Source: Salvator merianae
Lineage: Eukaryota > Chordata > Lepidosauria > Squamata > Teiidae
Direction of reading: 5' to 3'
DNA: 64,000 bases
Assembly (NCBI GenBank): GCA_003586115.2
Contig: QVOM02000090.1
Location: 13,514,427 to 13,578,426, forward strand
The notes below the pieces were generated by a model. That model worked only from the letters and a program-made list of their open reading frames with translations. It ran no database searches and was not told the origin of the DNA. Made by a program: the position numbers and the translations under genes. The first letter of the stretch is position 1; every line of letters begins with the position of its first letter. This document shows, piece by piece, positions 38,601-53,600 of the stretch.

Positions 38601-41600
38601 ATTCAAAACAAGCAAGCAAACCCCCTCTGATGCCCCCCACCAATCCCAGCATTTTGCAGTACACATCCACTACACGTACCATGGCCTTTCCTTCACCTAC
38701 CTCTAGGTTGAAGTTGCTCTCTTCCATTTTTTCAGCCTCTGCGTCCGTCAAGGGATTCTTCAGGTTCTGCAAGAACAGAGCAGCTTTCCTTTTTCGTTCT
38801 GCCTGAAGCTGCTTCTCCTTGGACTCCTTTGAGGCCTGGGCAAGTTTTTCCCTCGCTGCAGCTGCCAGTCTGTCTTCCAGTTTCTGCTTTGCTGGGGAGA
38901 AAGCGAGCAAGGAAAGCAGATTGTTGACAAAGGACTAACTTGCTTCGGAGACCAGTTTCTTGAATTACATCGTCAAGCCAGATTAGACACCACGCATCTA
39001 CCCATCCTACACTTGGTTTGGTCTTAGCTAAGACCCCCTTGTGCTTAGGCAATTACAGTTGATAATAAAACGGCTTTAAAATATACCATTTATGAATGGA
39101 TAACTTTATTACAGCCACAGACCAATTAGGAAGCATCAATCTTACGAAAAGAAGATACGAGGCTCTAAAAGTCTTTTGCTAATGACCACAGCCCTAACAC
39201 AGAACTTCGTCACAGATAAGATAACCTCTTCCTTCAGAATAGCTTAAGAGAAGCAGAATATGAATGTGACCAGCCCTGCTCGGATACCTGCAGAGAACAG
39301 GGTCTACAGATACTAGACAGTGTACAAAAAATGAAATGAACACAGCCTTGCAGACAGGCTCAAAATGTAAAAATCAATAAATGAGAAGGAGGGGTGGGAA
39401 GTTTTTCATTAACCAGAAGAGATTTTTAAAAAGCAGAAACAAAGTCTATTATAATCAGCATAAGAGTAAGTGGAAATGAAAGGAAAAAGCAGAGTTTTTA
39501 ATAACTTCATAGAATAAGACAGATGGGAGGTAAGAAAGAAAACTACAAAAGGGAGTTCAATTTGCACAAGACTGCAAGAGGAAAGGCGCAGGTAAAAAAT
39601 GCAACAAAGGAATGAAGTAGAACCACAGCTCCTGGCTGACTGGAATTAGCTATTTAGGATTTCTAGCCATAATGAGGATGCCTGAGCTGAATCTGAAAAG
39701 TATAGCCTTTAATTTAGTATCTGATGCAAAATTCTTAAGGGAAGAGCTGACATCCGACACATAAGAGAAGACAAGACTACACACTCCCCAAAGCCCTTAA
39801 ATGCTAAAAGAATTTAAAATAAAAAGGATGGCAACAAAGTTTAAACATAGAGACCTAATATGTTTACAGCATGAAGAAAAAAGAAGTATTATTTTGCATT
39901 AATAAATACACTTTGTTTGCTCATCCAAGTTTTGCGGGCTGCATCACTGCTTTCTAATTTCAAACAGTGTCTGATCTGTTTTGGCCTCAGACTGCAATGA
40001 AATGAATTCCAAAAGCGAGTCCTTCTGCTGCTGCTTCGTTTCCCTGCTAACCTAACATGGGATGCAGTTCCCATGGAAATGTTCTCTGTCTATACAGGCA
40101 TCTTTCAAAACACACACAGAATGTTTTCTCCCCCTCTGGAGGGAAAGATGACCCTAAGCTGTGAGTGATATGGAATGAGACATATGGCTTCAGGAGACTT
40201 TAGCTGGCAAGTGTATAATTTTATGCACATCAGCTCTCTCCATTCACCCAATCAAGATGGCTAGATAAAAATGAATTTAGAAATGTCTCTCCCCATTCAC
40301 TCTCCTGTGTAGCTTCTAAAGCCACTGGTTTCATGAACGTGTCTGTTTAATTAACTTGGAAAGCATTGGTTTTCCTCGCACTGTGAAACAGTACTCTATA
40401 ATTCCATTGTGTGCGCATAGGTCTACAGAGAATCGACCATATGGTAACCATGGTTCCATCAGGACCAACATCTTAGAATTACAAAAAAGATAATAGCAGG
40501 AGAAAATCAGGCCTTGCTCTGAGAGAATGCTAAACTAAAAGATGCGTTATTCCCCCCACAAGTTTTATGAGTAAGCTTTCTGGATTTGTGCACAAGGGCT
40601 TAATTTTATATATCATAACTTCTTAACAAGAAATTAAGGGCATTGTTGCAAGTTACGATTTTTGAACTATACTGATAAATCCTTATTAAAAAGTGCACAT
40701 GGGTAGAGTGCTTGCTCTAATACTCTTTAAATGAAGTGAGACATCTCTTGCAATTTGTGCATTTGTCTGCCATTAGCTTTCACTCTCCCCAAAGGAATAA
40801 TTACATACATGGGTTACATTAGCGTCGTCTAATTTGCTTGTGTTCTATCCATATTGGATTCTGTCTTTATTGTCTTGGTTATTTCTGGATTTGCCGGATT
40901 CATGGCTGCTTTATAGCATTTATTGAGGTGTGAGAGACAGGACAGAAAAGAGAAGGAACACCCAGCTCAAAGGGAAATCGCTGCATCCTTTTTGCTAACA
41001 TCTATTTACGGCACTAGATTTATAAACTGCCTAATGCTAAAAAGCCTCTAGGTGATTCATGAGTTAAAAGTAGCTATTGATTTATTTAAAACATTTCTAA
41101 ACCGCTTTCCATAAAAATCTCACAGCAGTTGTGTTGCTAATCTACTGAAAAGAGAGTATTGGGGGAGTTTTTAAGTCATGCAGTTTATGACTCACTTATG
41201 CACATTTTCATTGAAATACAACAGATGTTTATTCCCTAATACGCGAATCTGAAGGAGGCAGAACAAGACATCTCCACAAATGGATTATAAGCAGCACTAC
41301 TATTGCAAGGCCTACTGTTCCTTTAAAAGCAAAAAGCACATTTACTTCGGAGCCCACTCATAAGAGTAGAAGTGTACTGCATTTCTAATACAGCAATACT
41401 GCGATCAAAATGTCTAGGTACACAACCCCCTCCACGTTCGTAATTAAGCATCTGTGTTGCTTAGGGAATCCACTACAAAAGATGCACTGTTCCAGTATTT
41501 CATACTTCTGATTAACAAAACTGTGTATCCTGTTTGTTTCAATCTTCTCACTTCATGATTGAACAAATGTTTGCGCCTTTTGTGATTAAATGCATTTTAA

Positions 41601-44600
41601 AATACATGATGTAATCTGGCATTTTAAAAACAAGCAAGTTCCAAACAGTTCAACTGCATGAAGATCTAGCACTTAGTTGACACAGTAGAAAATAAATGCT
41701 GATTTTCTGTTTGTGTTTCATCTTTCAAAAACTAATAAAGAGTTTTTTAATATGATGTGCAAATGTATTTAGAATTATACAGTACTTCTGCTTTAAGAGT
41801 GAATTTCTAACACTCCCTTTGTAATTTGATGTTCAGCAGTTTCCTTTACCTGAAGGTTTGGAATGTGTTTCATCATCCTTTTTGATAATCAGTATCTGTA
41901 TCTTGCAAAAGATGCCTATTACTTAACACTATGAATTATTCAGTACTGCTGCTGCTGTTTTACTGAATTTAACCCATATGCAGAATACTATCTGATTCAA
42001 CATAAACCTTTCGAAATTGTATCGGCAATGAAGACATGAATGCTGTCTCCCTGACTGTTTGAACTCTACTGTTCTCCCTCCCTGCTCCTGTGATCTGATA
42101 ATACGCAACCCAATAGAATTCAAGAACGCAGTGTGGTAAAACGGTACCGGCACTATCACAGGTTCTGCTACTTTTCTCCACAGTAGATATCTGAAGTCGG
42201 TGGCATGACTTACAATTGCAACCTACAAGGAGAAGGTTCGAGGCTGACCAGGTAAGGATGAGGTCAGGCTCTCAGGACTAATAAAAACAATTCAGTCAGC
42301 CTGGAAGGACTCAGTTGCAAAGGCTGCTCTGAGCTCAGCTATCTAAGGTGCTCAAAGCACAGGACGCACAGCTGCAGCTGCCTGTAAGAATCGTGAGACC
42401 CCTGGCAAACTTTGATTCTGGAGCCTCTTTTCCTTGAAATGCGAATTTCAAACAAATGTTGTATCAATCCCTATTAGCCATTGTACCAAAGATGAGAAGG
42501 AGGCTAGGGGGGACGAAAGGAGTTAAGAAAGTGAACCAGAGGAGGTTCGGAGAAAGGAAAAGAGTAGAGAAACACAACAGAGGGGTGTCGAAAGATGGAA
42601 TCTACAACTCGAAAAAGCAAGGGAATGACAGACTGGGATATTTTCTTTTCCTCAGCAAGAAAATCTGCAGTCTTTAGTGCTAATCCAAGGATTACACAAG
42701 TTGTTTACTCGTGAATAGCACAGAGTGTCACAATGCTTCACTTACAAGAACGTGAAGGCTGTCGAGTGGTAAGGGGCTACTGTTCTCTCTACAGAGCATC
42801 TCTGGCCTTGAAAAGACTCTTTCTATAACGTTGGGCACACAGTGTTATAGTCTTACAGTATTTCAAGGCTTTGGATGAAACCGAAGCCTACATCTTTAAC
42901 ACATTTAGTGATCGTTAGATTAAAATAGATTCCCTAAAGATGCGCTGCCAAAGTGATGTTGGTAATATATTTTGTGACAGCGAGTGAATGGGCAATTAAA
43001 GTTCCATTTGTTAATTGCAGGAAGATCAAAACACCACCTGCACCGAACTGCTAAGTAGGAGCTTGCAGACCAATTCTAAAAGAGCTCCACTGGCACACCA
43101 GACCCTCTGTTAAAGTTAAGTAACTGTTATGAAAATCAACAGGTCTGTAATACAGTAAATGCTCAGTTACAAAACCCCAAACCAGAGGACAGAATGGCTC
43201 CACAGCCAATTCAACAACACAGGGGAGAGGCGGCACCTGGGTGAGAGATGTGAGACAGAATGAGAGCGACCAAGATGGCAGTGCAGTGGACAAGCTAAAA
43301 AGATTTCATACCAGCTCCATTCCTCAAACCCCAGTTTCAGAACTGTAACTCAGAACCAAATGCTGAATGTAGAACCTCTAAAAGATAAGCAACTCTTTTC
43401 CCTCCCTTGCCCCTTTTTCTCGGCATTCATCACGTACAAATGAAGCAGACATTCAAACAACAGCCGGTTATAAGCCTCAAGCATTTCCACTTCTGGCAGA
43501 ACTCTGCTCTTACCTTGCTTGGCTTCCAGTTCCTCTTGCGTGAGCTGAGGCTTCTTCTCTTCTGGGGCACTACTGGGTGCGGCAAACACCGTGCTGCTGT
43601 TCGAAGTGCTATTGGCGTTCTCTTGGCCTTCTTTGCCTTCTGCCCCCTCCTCATCGCTGTCATCGTCCAGCTTCACGCGGTTCTTCTCCAGCGGGAGCAT
43701 GTCATTTTCTTTGGCCCTTATCGCGAAACTTATTGGTGCAAAAGATGCTGCCAAAAACAAATGGGGAACTAATGAGATAGCGTTACCCAGACAATCTGTA
43801 CTGAACCTCAAGTGGGTAAATATGCCTTTTCAGGAAGGAGATGCAGAGGCAGTTTTATCGGATAATATTTCTGGGGGGGGCGTATCTGTACCCCTGACTG
43901 ATCAGCCACGGACATTGCTCTCCCCAACAGCACTTGAGTCACAGGTCATTTTGAAATAGAAATGGTGCCATACATGTGGAAAGTGTGCGCACACAGACCC
44001 ACGTGGGCAAGCACAAAATGCGGATGCGCACACAGTTATTTTCAGGAAATTCGCAAGTGGGGGAAGAACAAAGTGAATGGGCTGCAGAATGTTTAATGAT
44101 TATGGAAGCAGGACAGAAAAAAGAATGGAACACAGCCAAAGACTTGTACTGTGTAAAGCTGGTAGTATACTAAGGAAGACACAGAATTGTTTTTTCTTCT
44201 AGCTGATCAACACCTCGTAGAATCCCGATTTGAAAAGTAGGTTGTAAATGTACAATGAATACAATAACCAAATATTCTTCTATCTACCCCTCTAGCTTTT
44301 TTAAAATTGGGAAACCGATGATGGCAGCTGAAGCACCATTACATAAAAAACCTACTAAGTGCTTCTCAATTCTTTTTTCCGCTTTGAAATAAAATACAAT
44401 AAAAATAAAGTAATACTCATTCTTTCCAATACCTGTAACTTTTTTTTTCTTTTTTCCCCACTTGCAGAATCAATTTAGAAGCTGTATTCTTTGAAAATTG
44501 AAAGTCATCCTGCTTGTTATATCAAGCACCAAAACATCTTTTTCCAATAGGTTTTAATGACCCTTTACAATGAGTGGAAGACAAATAAACTCCCTGAAGT

Positions 44601-47600
44601 AGCGCTACTCCTCTTGTATGCTGCAGCTTGGTTCCAATACCATTTAGGAGGTAGAAAGAAGGACAAGCTCCTATCCTCATGGTTGCAGGATGATTTCTGA
44701 TCTTAACAGCTAGCTATAGTCATTGCTTGTACTGCGTGGCCTCAAACAGTGTGATTTTCTTTGTACGCAGTCACTAGAATGCGACCTTGTCTTCTACAGC
44801 ACCGTTTCTGGGCTATGCAAACCACATTATAGAAAACCATGCTGGGTTCGAAAACTGACAGTTAGGGGAAGTTACTTGCACAAGGTAGGGGTTTCTAGAA
44901 AAGAACCACCAGGTCAGGCAAGAGGCAAAACTACAGAACCCTTTGAAATGTTGTGCCTCAAAAACTCACCTGGCTTAATAGAAAGATATTGACTTCACTT
45001 GATTCTTAGACATTTCACAACTCTATTTTCAGGAACAGTATCTAGGTTAAGCCCCAGGCAAGTAGAAAAGGACCAAAGAAAAGAATTATGGCAACTCAGA
45101 TAACCTCATATGCCTCCTCAAAAATCTCAGACCATATGACATTCAGTTCTTGCTGTAACACGGTTTTGTCTAACACAGTTCGCTCCTGCATAATACAATT
45201 TTAAATGGGATGGTTTTACAATGTCGCTAAAATACGACTCGTCTCCTTTAGTGCAATCCTGGAAAGTTGCCAAGATGCAATGTGGTCTTTGAGGCGCTTA
45301 CGCTGGTATGCTCTGCCTTCTGTGGCACTGTTGATTTACTGAGTATCTGGGCCTCTGAGGTTGCCCTAACTACTAGTTTTCTGTAGGTGTAAATTACTTG
45401 CATAATAGGGGATTGTCCTACGTGGTCATCAGTGGGAACTACACCATGGCACTATATGAGGGATGGCCATAATCCAAAGAGATTATTTTAGACTTATATT
45501 TATTTATGTTAGACTAAATTTAGTCTTATGTTTCTCTTTCTTATGGTATACATACAAGCTGGCATTGCAATCAATTCTACTCCTGTTCTGGCTGCAGCTT
45601 TCAAGAGTTACACACATTTTTCTAAGCCAACATCATTTGCTCTTCTCACACCGTATACCCCTAAGCTTTCCTTATAAAGTATTTGTGACTTGAGCCCTCG
45701 CCAAATTTGGGCAGCTTGCTGTCACATTCGAAGGAGAGAGGAACGCATTTATAGTGGAAACTTTACAAAGCTTTCAGTGTGGAGACTAATAACACATTAG
45801 CACTGATAATGCAGCTACAGGAAAACCTTTGCCTTGCTCATTCCTGTAACAATTCTTACGCATTGGGCAAAATGGAACAGACTGAGAAATGAGTAGCTAT
45901 GACTGCCTGCAACACAGCCACGGGTGTGAAATTTAAGTACCTCCGGCCCATCAAACTGTCCGATGGGAAATCACAGGGGAACCATCCAGTTTTGATCTCT
46001 TTTGTAGGAAAATATGGCACCAGGGCAGTAAGTAGGCAAAACTGTCTTCAAATTTTATTACAACCACAACTGGACAAGACTGTTTCAGTCTCAGCTAAAG
46101 CCTAGAAAGCAGAGGGTTTCTGGTTCAATCCCCAGCCTCTCTCCAGAAGTAGGCAATGGCAAACCACTCCTGTATCTCTGCCAAGAAAACTGCATAAAGG
46201 TGTCAATGGAAGTGCCCATGCAGTCAACCAGGAGTCAAGCACAACTCGACGGTATCCAACAACAACAACCCAGCTCAGGGGAAGCTATGGAGCCAGAAAG
46301 AATGGCCAAAAGACTTGTTTAAGAGTTAAGTGAAGCCAGAAAAGAATGAACGGAGAGGCCTTGTTTCCATATTTGGAGAAGGCCGGTGGTGTGTGAGGGG
46401 AGCATACAAAGGGGAGTTTCAACCCTGCATTTATTTATTTATGTTTTAGGAAATGCTGGTCTGCGTTGTTAACAAGCATATAAGAGTTTGCTTATGCTTA
46501 ATAAGGGAGGTGAGCGATGTGAATACTGAGGGACTATTCTGAAATGCTTTTTACCGCGAACACTCTGAGCTGCGTTACAACACAGAGATTCTGAAAAACC
46601 CTTCCTTCTCTCTCTCCCACAATTCATAAGGTGGATGGATTTCTTTAAGGCAATATAAACCCCCTGCTACCTCGAGAAATTAATTTCTCTGCTCTACAGC
46701 AGAATGAAAAGGAAAGCTTACAAATTCTATTCCTATGGACAGGGCCGCACAGCTTGACTTGCAGCAGTGCTGTTATCCTGGAATATTTGTTCCAAGCGCG
46801 TAGCAGAAATTGAAATGGTTGAACAACAGCTCCATCACACTCAGTGCTGCCACTGTGCCCCCACCCCACCCAGAAGCCAACCAATTTTATCCAACCATAT
46901 CCTAGCAGCAGCTTTCTCTGGAATAGAAACATATACAAAGGACTGTCTACACAGAATGTTTTCAGTCTCACTGCTGCTTGCTTGGGGTGTGGGGAGACTC
47001 TCAAAACTAACAAGCTTTGTTTTTTGTTTTTTGGTAAGGAAGGAGGAGGAGAAGTGGAAGGAAAGGACAAAAACCGAAGTTTCATCAGGGACGTTTTCCT
47101 CTATTTATCAACGCAGTTTCAAACTGGAGGCCGGGAGCCGAGCATACGAACACCCGAGGCTTCATTATTTCCAGACATTGCTGACCCATCAAGTTGAGGA
47201 TTGACAGCTTGTCAGATGGAAAAAAAGAATTCATATTTCTGCTATCCATGATACCCTTGACAGGGAATAAATCCATGCCCTGGGCTATGACCCTGTAATT
47301 AATCTCATTACAGTCTCTTTCCATCCTCTGCCATCAAAGACAAAGTCAAAGGTGAGAGCAATTTCACACAGATCCACATCCATGTAGTATTTTGAGATCC
47401 CTCAAGCCAAACATTTCACTCTTTCCATGGAAACATCCATTTGTTACTTTAAAAAATCACCATCAACTAAAACCCTCTAATGGGCACAAAGGGTTCTGCG
47501 TCTCAGAAATGATAGTAAACCAAATTTATATGATGCTCGCTGTAATCAAAAGACAAAAAGAATCTGGACTTTACAGATGAATTATTCATAACTATTCCTC

Positions 47601-50600
47601 CTCTGGGGAAAATTTCCAGATCATTATGGATACTGCAACTTTAAGAACCAAAGTGAAATAGGAAATGTTTTTCCTTCTTTTCGAAAATTGAGGCAGCTCA
47701 CAAAAACCCCACAAAGCATTCCAGATAAATCGCTCAGATAAAACTCAATAAAGCGTTCCCCTTTTTTAGCTGTTTGCCAGAATGGTCAATTGTAGTAGTC
47801 ACAGTTAGAATCTACATTCAAGAAGCACGTCATCACCACAAAAGTTTTTAACATAATTTTTTTTTAAAAAGCAAAAAACAATAGTTAGAGGACTTGGGCA
47901 GGGAGGGGAGTCATAAACTCTTCAATGTAGCTCTTATCTCAATATTTACATTGTTTTTTCTGAAATTTTTACCCTGCTGTTTTCCCCAAAAGTCCTTAGT
48001 AGCAGCAAATGCAAATTAAAACACAGAATACAGTGTTACTTGTTTCTTATAAGCATCACTCCAATCACAAGTGCAACAATATTACAAGTGTGATATAAAA
48101 TGCAGAAAGCAACAGCAGGCAAATAAATCAGCCCAGCAGTCTTTGTGCCTTCCCGACAAGGTTCTTACCTTTGCAGCAGTCAACAGGGAGGTTTGTATGC
48201 CTTATTAATAAACACGAATAATGCCAGATGCTTAGGTAGGCTTAGCCGGGAAGTCATTGCGAATAAAGTGAGAGTTGCTTTGTAACAACAGGCACTCAGT
48301 TTGGTTCCACAAGGACTATACGTTGAATACGTTATTATTGTTAGATGTAACGCAAGGCCACAAGGTAACACTGCAACCAACACACATACACGCTACTTAT
48401 ACAATATAGCAGAAAAGTTGCAAAACATATCAACGTAGCCCACCTATGACAGAAAAGGAACCGCGCCAGTTGCGGGTTTGCTGATTCCTAAAGCCCTACA
48501 ACAACCAGGGCTCCAAATATCTAATCGAGCATGTCCTCCCACCCAGAAAACCCCGTGTGTCGAGATCCGGGGTGAGGCCATCTGGAGGTGCTACTGCCCT
48601 CAGCAGCTAAAGGGGGGGGGGGCGTGCTCAGGAGAAGGATTTCTCCGAGCTAGTCCCTTCGGATATGCATCAAAACAAAAACAAAACTCCCACTTATTAT
48701 TCAAAAGCACGTAGGCAGCTACCGAGGATGGAAGTTTGTCCCTGGCTACCTGCAAAAGCACTTTATCCTTTCCTCCTCTTCCCCCCACAACAAACACAAA
48801 GTCAAATCCTCCAATGTTCAATAGATGCTTTCCTTGCCAAAGACAGAATTACACACAAAAAGCATGAGACCCAGCAAGCAATCCATTTTGTGTATTTCGG
48901 CAAGCTGCCCACACTGGGCGGGGAGGGGCCCTACTTGGTTCGCGTCAGAACCAGTAAGCGCCTGATTTGGGGAACCATCTCCAAAGCAGACCTCTGGTTA
49001 GATCCCATACAAACCCAGGATTTAGAGCAGGAATGACTAGGGAAGTTGAATTCCAAGGAACAGCTGGGGGCTTCTCTGTGGGTAGGCTCTGGGCACCACA
49101 CAGCTTGGGTGCAGAGCAGATACCTGAGTTTTTAAAAGTTTTCATTTTATTTTAAAGAATTAAAATCTGTAGCACAAAATCTGTCTCCCTTGTCTACCCA
49201 CAGCAAAGTCTGGCACAGTCTAAAATAGACAAATTTCTCCTCTCTTTTTGCCCCCTCCTCCCCCTCCCCCCAAATCTGCAGCCAGCCAATTAGAAGGCCA
49301 CATCCTGGTCCTTTCAAGCAAACTAATCAGGATGAAGAGAAACGTCCTTTGTATCACTTTCACCATGTGATTTAGTGGGCTTACTCCATCAAACTGGCTT
49401 GGGCTGAAGTATGCTCGAATGAACTTAGATCTAAACACTATCAATTCTCGATGCCTTGCTCAGTTTGCACATAAGTCATCTGAGCCGGGGTGAAGATCCC
49501 TAGTCTGTGGTCGCATCACAGAGACAGACATACCTTTCACTAATTTGCCATCGTTGGGAAGTTTGCAGGCAGCTGAGTCCTTTTTACCGTTTCCTTGAGG
49601 AGAAGTCTCCGAAGCTTCAGGTGTGTGGTCGGCGGGAAACTGGGTCTCTCCAGACACAGCAGTGGCAGTATCAATGGGGTTATCCTCCGGTAATGATGCT
49701 ATCTGCTTAGGAGAAGAAAAATGCAAGATCACACTTCACTTTTCAGCAGAGTAGAAAGCATATGGCATATAATTAAGAGCGCTGGCATTTAGATGAAGCC
49801 CCAAAGTGGCAACTTTTTCCTTGAAAAACCACATATCGCTAATTAAAAGCAAGTTTCAAGTAGAAAATCAGAAGTACTGCATACACTCTAGAATAAGATC
49901 TTCATTTATGCTCTCCCTTAACAACTCTGATGCGCTGCACTCTATTCCAGAAAACTAATCATTATGCTACTTTCATAACTTCCTAACATTAAAGCACCTT
50001 TGTAAGATTTAATTTGCACATTGACAGAGCATATAATACAGTCCTCTTAGGTGGTCACAGGAGTGCAGAAACACCCTTTTCCTGAACGTGTATATTAGCC
50101 TTTGTCTTTCTGATTCTAGTAAAGAGCCAGGCTACAATCCTACTTACATGGGCTTATCTGGGATTAAGTCCCACTGACATCAATGAGGCTTTCTTCTCAT
50201 CAGATACATAAAGGCTTGTGCAGCACATGTAATTCCTATTACGGGGAAAAATGTAGAATGGCCTAACACATTTTTTGTTGTGTTTCAAAGCTTGTAATGT
50301 AGGTTTCGTATCCAATGTCTGTTTTCAAAGCTGTTATCTTCTAAAAAGCACTATGTGAACAGCACCATGAAAACAATCACTTGACAACTCCCCATGTAAT
50401 TGTCCCCCTACTCACTCCAAGTACTCCTGAAGTACCTTTCAGTGTTGTCACATTGCCCAAAAACCAGGGTAACCCCATTACACTGACATGAATACCTTTT
50501 GCTTATCAGATGGCCCAATTCTGTGACTCCCTAAAGTACCTGAAGCATACCTGAACCAGGAGCTTACGTTGCAATTTCACTGCTTGATTCTCAGGAATAT

Positions 50601-53600
50601 GAAATAAGTCCCCCATTTTACAATTTAAGGCTGCCTTAGATTTGTCATGAATAATCCTGACACCCTTTTGGCTACCGAGGCTCAGGGTCTTTCAGGAGAA
50701 TGGGGAGCGGCAAAAGAGAGGTTGATAGCTACACCATGGCTTGGCTCAGATACAGTGTCAAACTGCAGCTCCACATTACGGCGGACACACCTCCACATAA
50801 CCTTTGCTCTTCTGCACAACATACGACTTGCCATTTTATCCAAACCCTCCAGCTATGGCTTTGAACTCAATACTCTAACATGAAGATAGGAAACTTAAAA
50901 ATCTAGTTTGCAGTCTGGGTTAGGAGGGCAAACACCGATTTATTTGCTTCCACAGAATGACAAACTGATAGTCTGAAAGAAAGGAGATGAATGAGAAGAT
51001 GGGAATGAAGGGAAAACTGTAAGAAGAGAGTTCATTCTTCCTCCTGATATTCTTGAATTCCTGATACCATCAGCCTCAGCCAACATGGCTGGCATCTAGG
51101 ATTGCTGTGTTTGATATCGCAGCTTCACGTTCATGGTAGCATTTGAGGGAGTCATCCAAAGGCACTGAGCTAAGAACTTGGTAATAACAATGTACAACAA
51201 AATTCTAGCATAAGAAGTGGCTAAGTTGCTTTTTAAATTGCTAAAATCTTAAGTGAACTATCTTAAAAGTTTCACTTATCTGCTGCAGCTAATGACACCA
51301 ATAAAATTTAAGAGTGTTTCTGGCATGCACTTTTAAGCATTACTAACTCCCACTATCAGAAAAACACATTAGGAAATAATAAAACCTCAGCAGTTAACGA
51401 TTTATCCTCAGAAGAAAAAGAAGGGGTACTTGAGTTAATTGGCTTAATTTATTCATGGGAGGACAGACTTGTGCCATAATTTGTTTAATGTGTGAAAGGT
51501 GTAAATGAAAGTTTAGCAAGTGGAAAGGGAATTCAGAATTGAAAGGCAGGAGAAAACTCATGAAATTATGAAACTGGGGGGGGGGGGGGGGGTGGCCTGC
51601 CAGATGCTGTAGGGCTACAATTCCCACCACTCTGAACTACAGGCCAATAACTAAGGTTAATGGGGTTTGAAGTCCTCAACATCTGGAAGCAGTTCTTTCT
51701 TTTTATCTTATATTCTCAAGATGCTGAAGAATATGCCATGTACACTTTAGCTTTATATGATACATCTGAGTTCAAATAGGGCTTTGAAAACATGGTCCTC
51801 CTGGGTTTCAACCTTTATTTCTCAAGCTAACATTTTTCACAGAAACATACAAGGCAGAAGGAAATTGGAGGTCATCTAGTTAAACCCCATTTGGTTCAGG
51901 AGGCTGCTAAACCAAAACAATTCTCTTTCCTTGGAAAGAGTAAATACGTAAAGCAGCCCACGACTGACAAGTAGCAGATAAACTGCTGAAGGTTTGTTAA
52001 GTCGCAGTTGTTTGCACAGCAAGAAATTCCTGATGTTGAGGATGCGAAGGAGATCATTAGCACAAGAATCGTATCTCAAAGAATTAATCTGAGCCACCAG
52101 TGCTTTGGTGAGTATTTTAGAACGTTTACTGTGTCGAGAGCTCTCAATGGAAAGCACTGTTAGAAGAGGCAATAGTGCTTTTACTGTCACTTCCAGGAGA
52201 TTGGTGAAGAAATAAAGTGACTTGGAATAATTTCATTACTATACAAGCCACTCTCAGAAGCAGCTTGCAACGACTGAGCTCCTGACGCACAAATTTAAGA
52301 CGGAAGACTCCTTTGCCTGCCTCTCCGTAACCAGTTTATAAAATCTTACACAGATAGCACGCAGAAGTGTCCGGTTACAGACAGCAGCCCATATTGCAGC
52401 CTTCGGACTGTATGTATTTAAATAAAGAACACAGCGTGGAAATAAGAGACGCCCTAACGTTGTACCTGATGCTGTTTCAACATCCACTTATCCAAGCAAA
52501 AAACCAAACAAGGCACTAGGGAAGGTGAAGGAGAGGTGTGGAAGAATTCTGTCCAATATGTACTTTAGAGCTTCTTTCCTTCTTTCAGTTGATACAGGGC
52601 TGACACTTCTGTATGCCCACTGTCTCCAGAATCTTATGCCTCATTACGCCTCCCTGACTCTTAGTATTAGGGTCTGGTGTTTATCTCTTGTTCGTTACCA
52701 CTGAGTCTCTAAAATGTTCTTTATATCTGTTCTTCAGCCTTTTCCCTGCTTCCCCCACATAACAGGATCCTGTAGAGAGTCCCTGTGACCCTGCACCATA
52801 CCATCCTCTCCTTGCGTACTGTACAACCCGCCTGACTGCATCTAGATTTCATCAAATGTTGTTTTAAAGTGGTCGCTGCTGAGCAGATTATGTTGTCTCT
52901 TAAGTCACGCAGATATAAGATCCTTTGGATTTAATTCTGTGAACTTCTCATCATATTGAGGGTTAATGCTGCCCCTTCTAAAGGAGAAGAAAGCATTTTA
53001 AATGTCCCCAGCACCAACCAATTGCTGACAGGCAAAAGTCACAGTTCCGTTTTAGCTGCATCTTATTAGACTTTTGCTCAGCTGTCATGGAAAAGCAGAG
53101 TCTCTCCTTCGGGGGGAAGAGCAAGTGATCTTGAGTAAAACAACCAGTAGCAGTGATAACTAAGACATGACCTCAAAATTCCAGATATGGCCCACAAGCC
53201 CCAAAATATTGTTTTAGATAACAGGCAATGTTCTTGGCGTTCATTTTTTTAAAAAAAGTACACTGGATAAAGCTCTTTATGAATAACATTTTAGTTATAC
53301 TAAGGTCTAATAGCATCCGATGATCTGAGGTGCTTTGTCATCAATTTTTACCTCCATGTCAGCACAATGTCAAAAATAACCATACAATCAAATCTTGTGA
53401 GCTCATTCCTTCCAAACTGATTTAGCTTCAAAAGACTTTTCCTAACATTAGTGAGAACGCAAAGACATATTTAGGTGTAGAGAAACATTCTATGCTTTCC
53501 AGTCCAATCCGACTCCATCTCAAGGTGAGCTCCAGCCCCACTTCTGTTTCAAAAACAAACTCGGTGAGGGAACCGCTGCTGTTTTAGCCTGCTTTTCTGA

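Larger units (their letters stand above)
27565..38700 (-). other. SFSWAP: SFSWAP intron between w6 and w7 (largest in window)
   Basis: 11136 bp. Holds 'gatccagcagggct' family copies at 28305-28545 and 30543-30885 and 'cacgaacc' type degenerate repeat sequence near 33790-34160. A repeat-poor block with two POU octamers lies at 34960-35240. No additional exon is needed: the w6 and w7 products join with the same spacing as I recall for other vertebrates. Confidence 0.85.
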
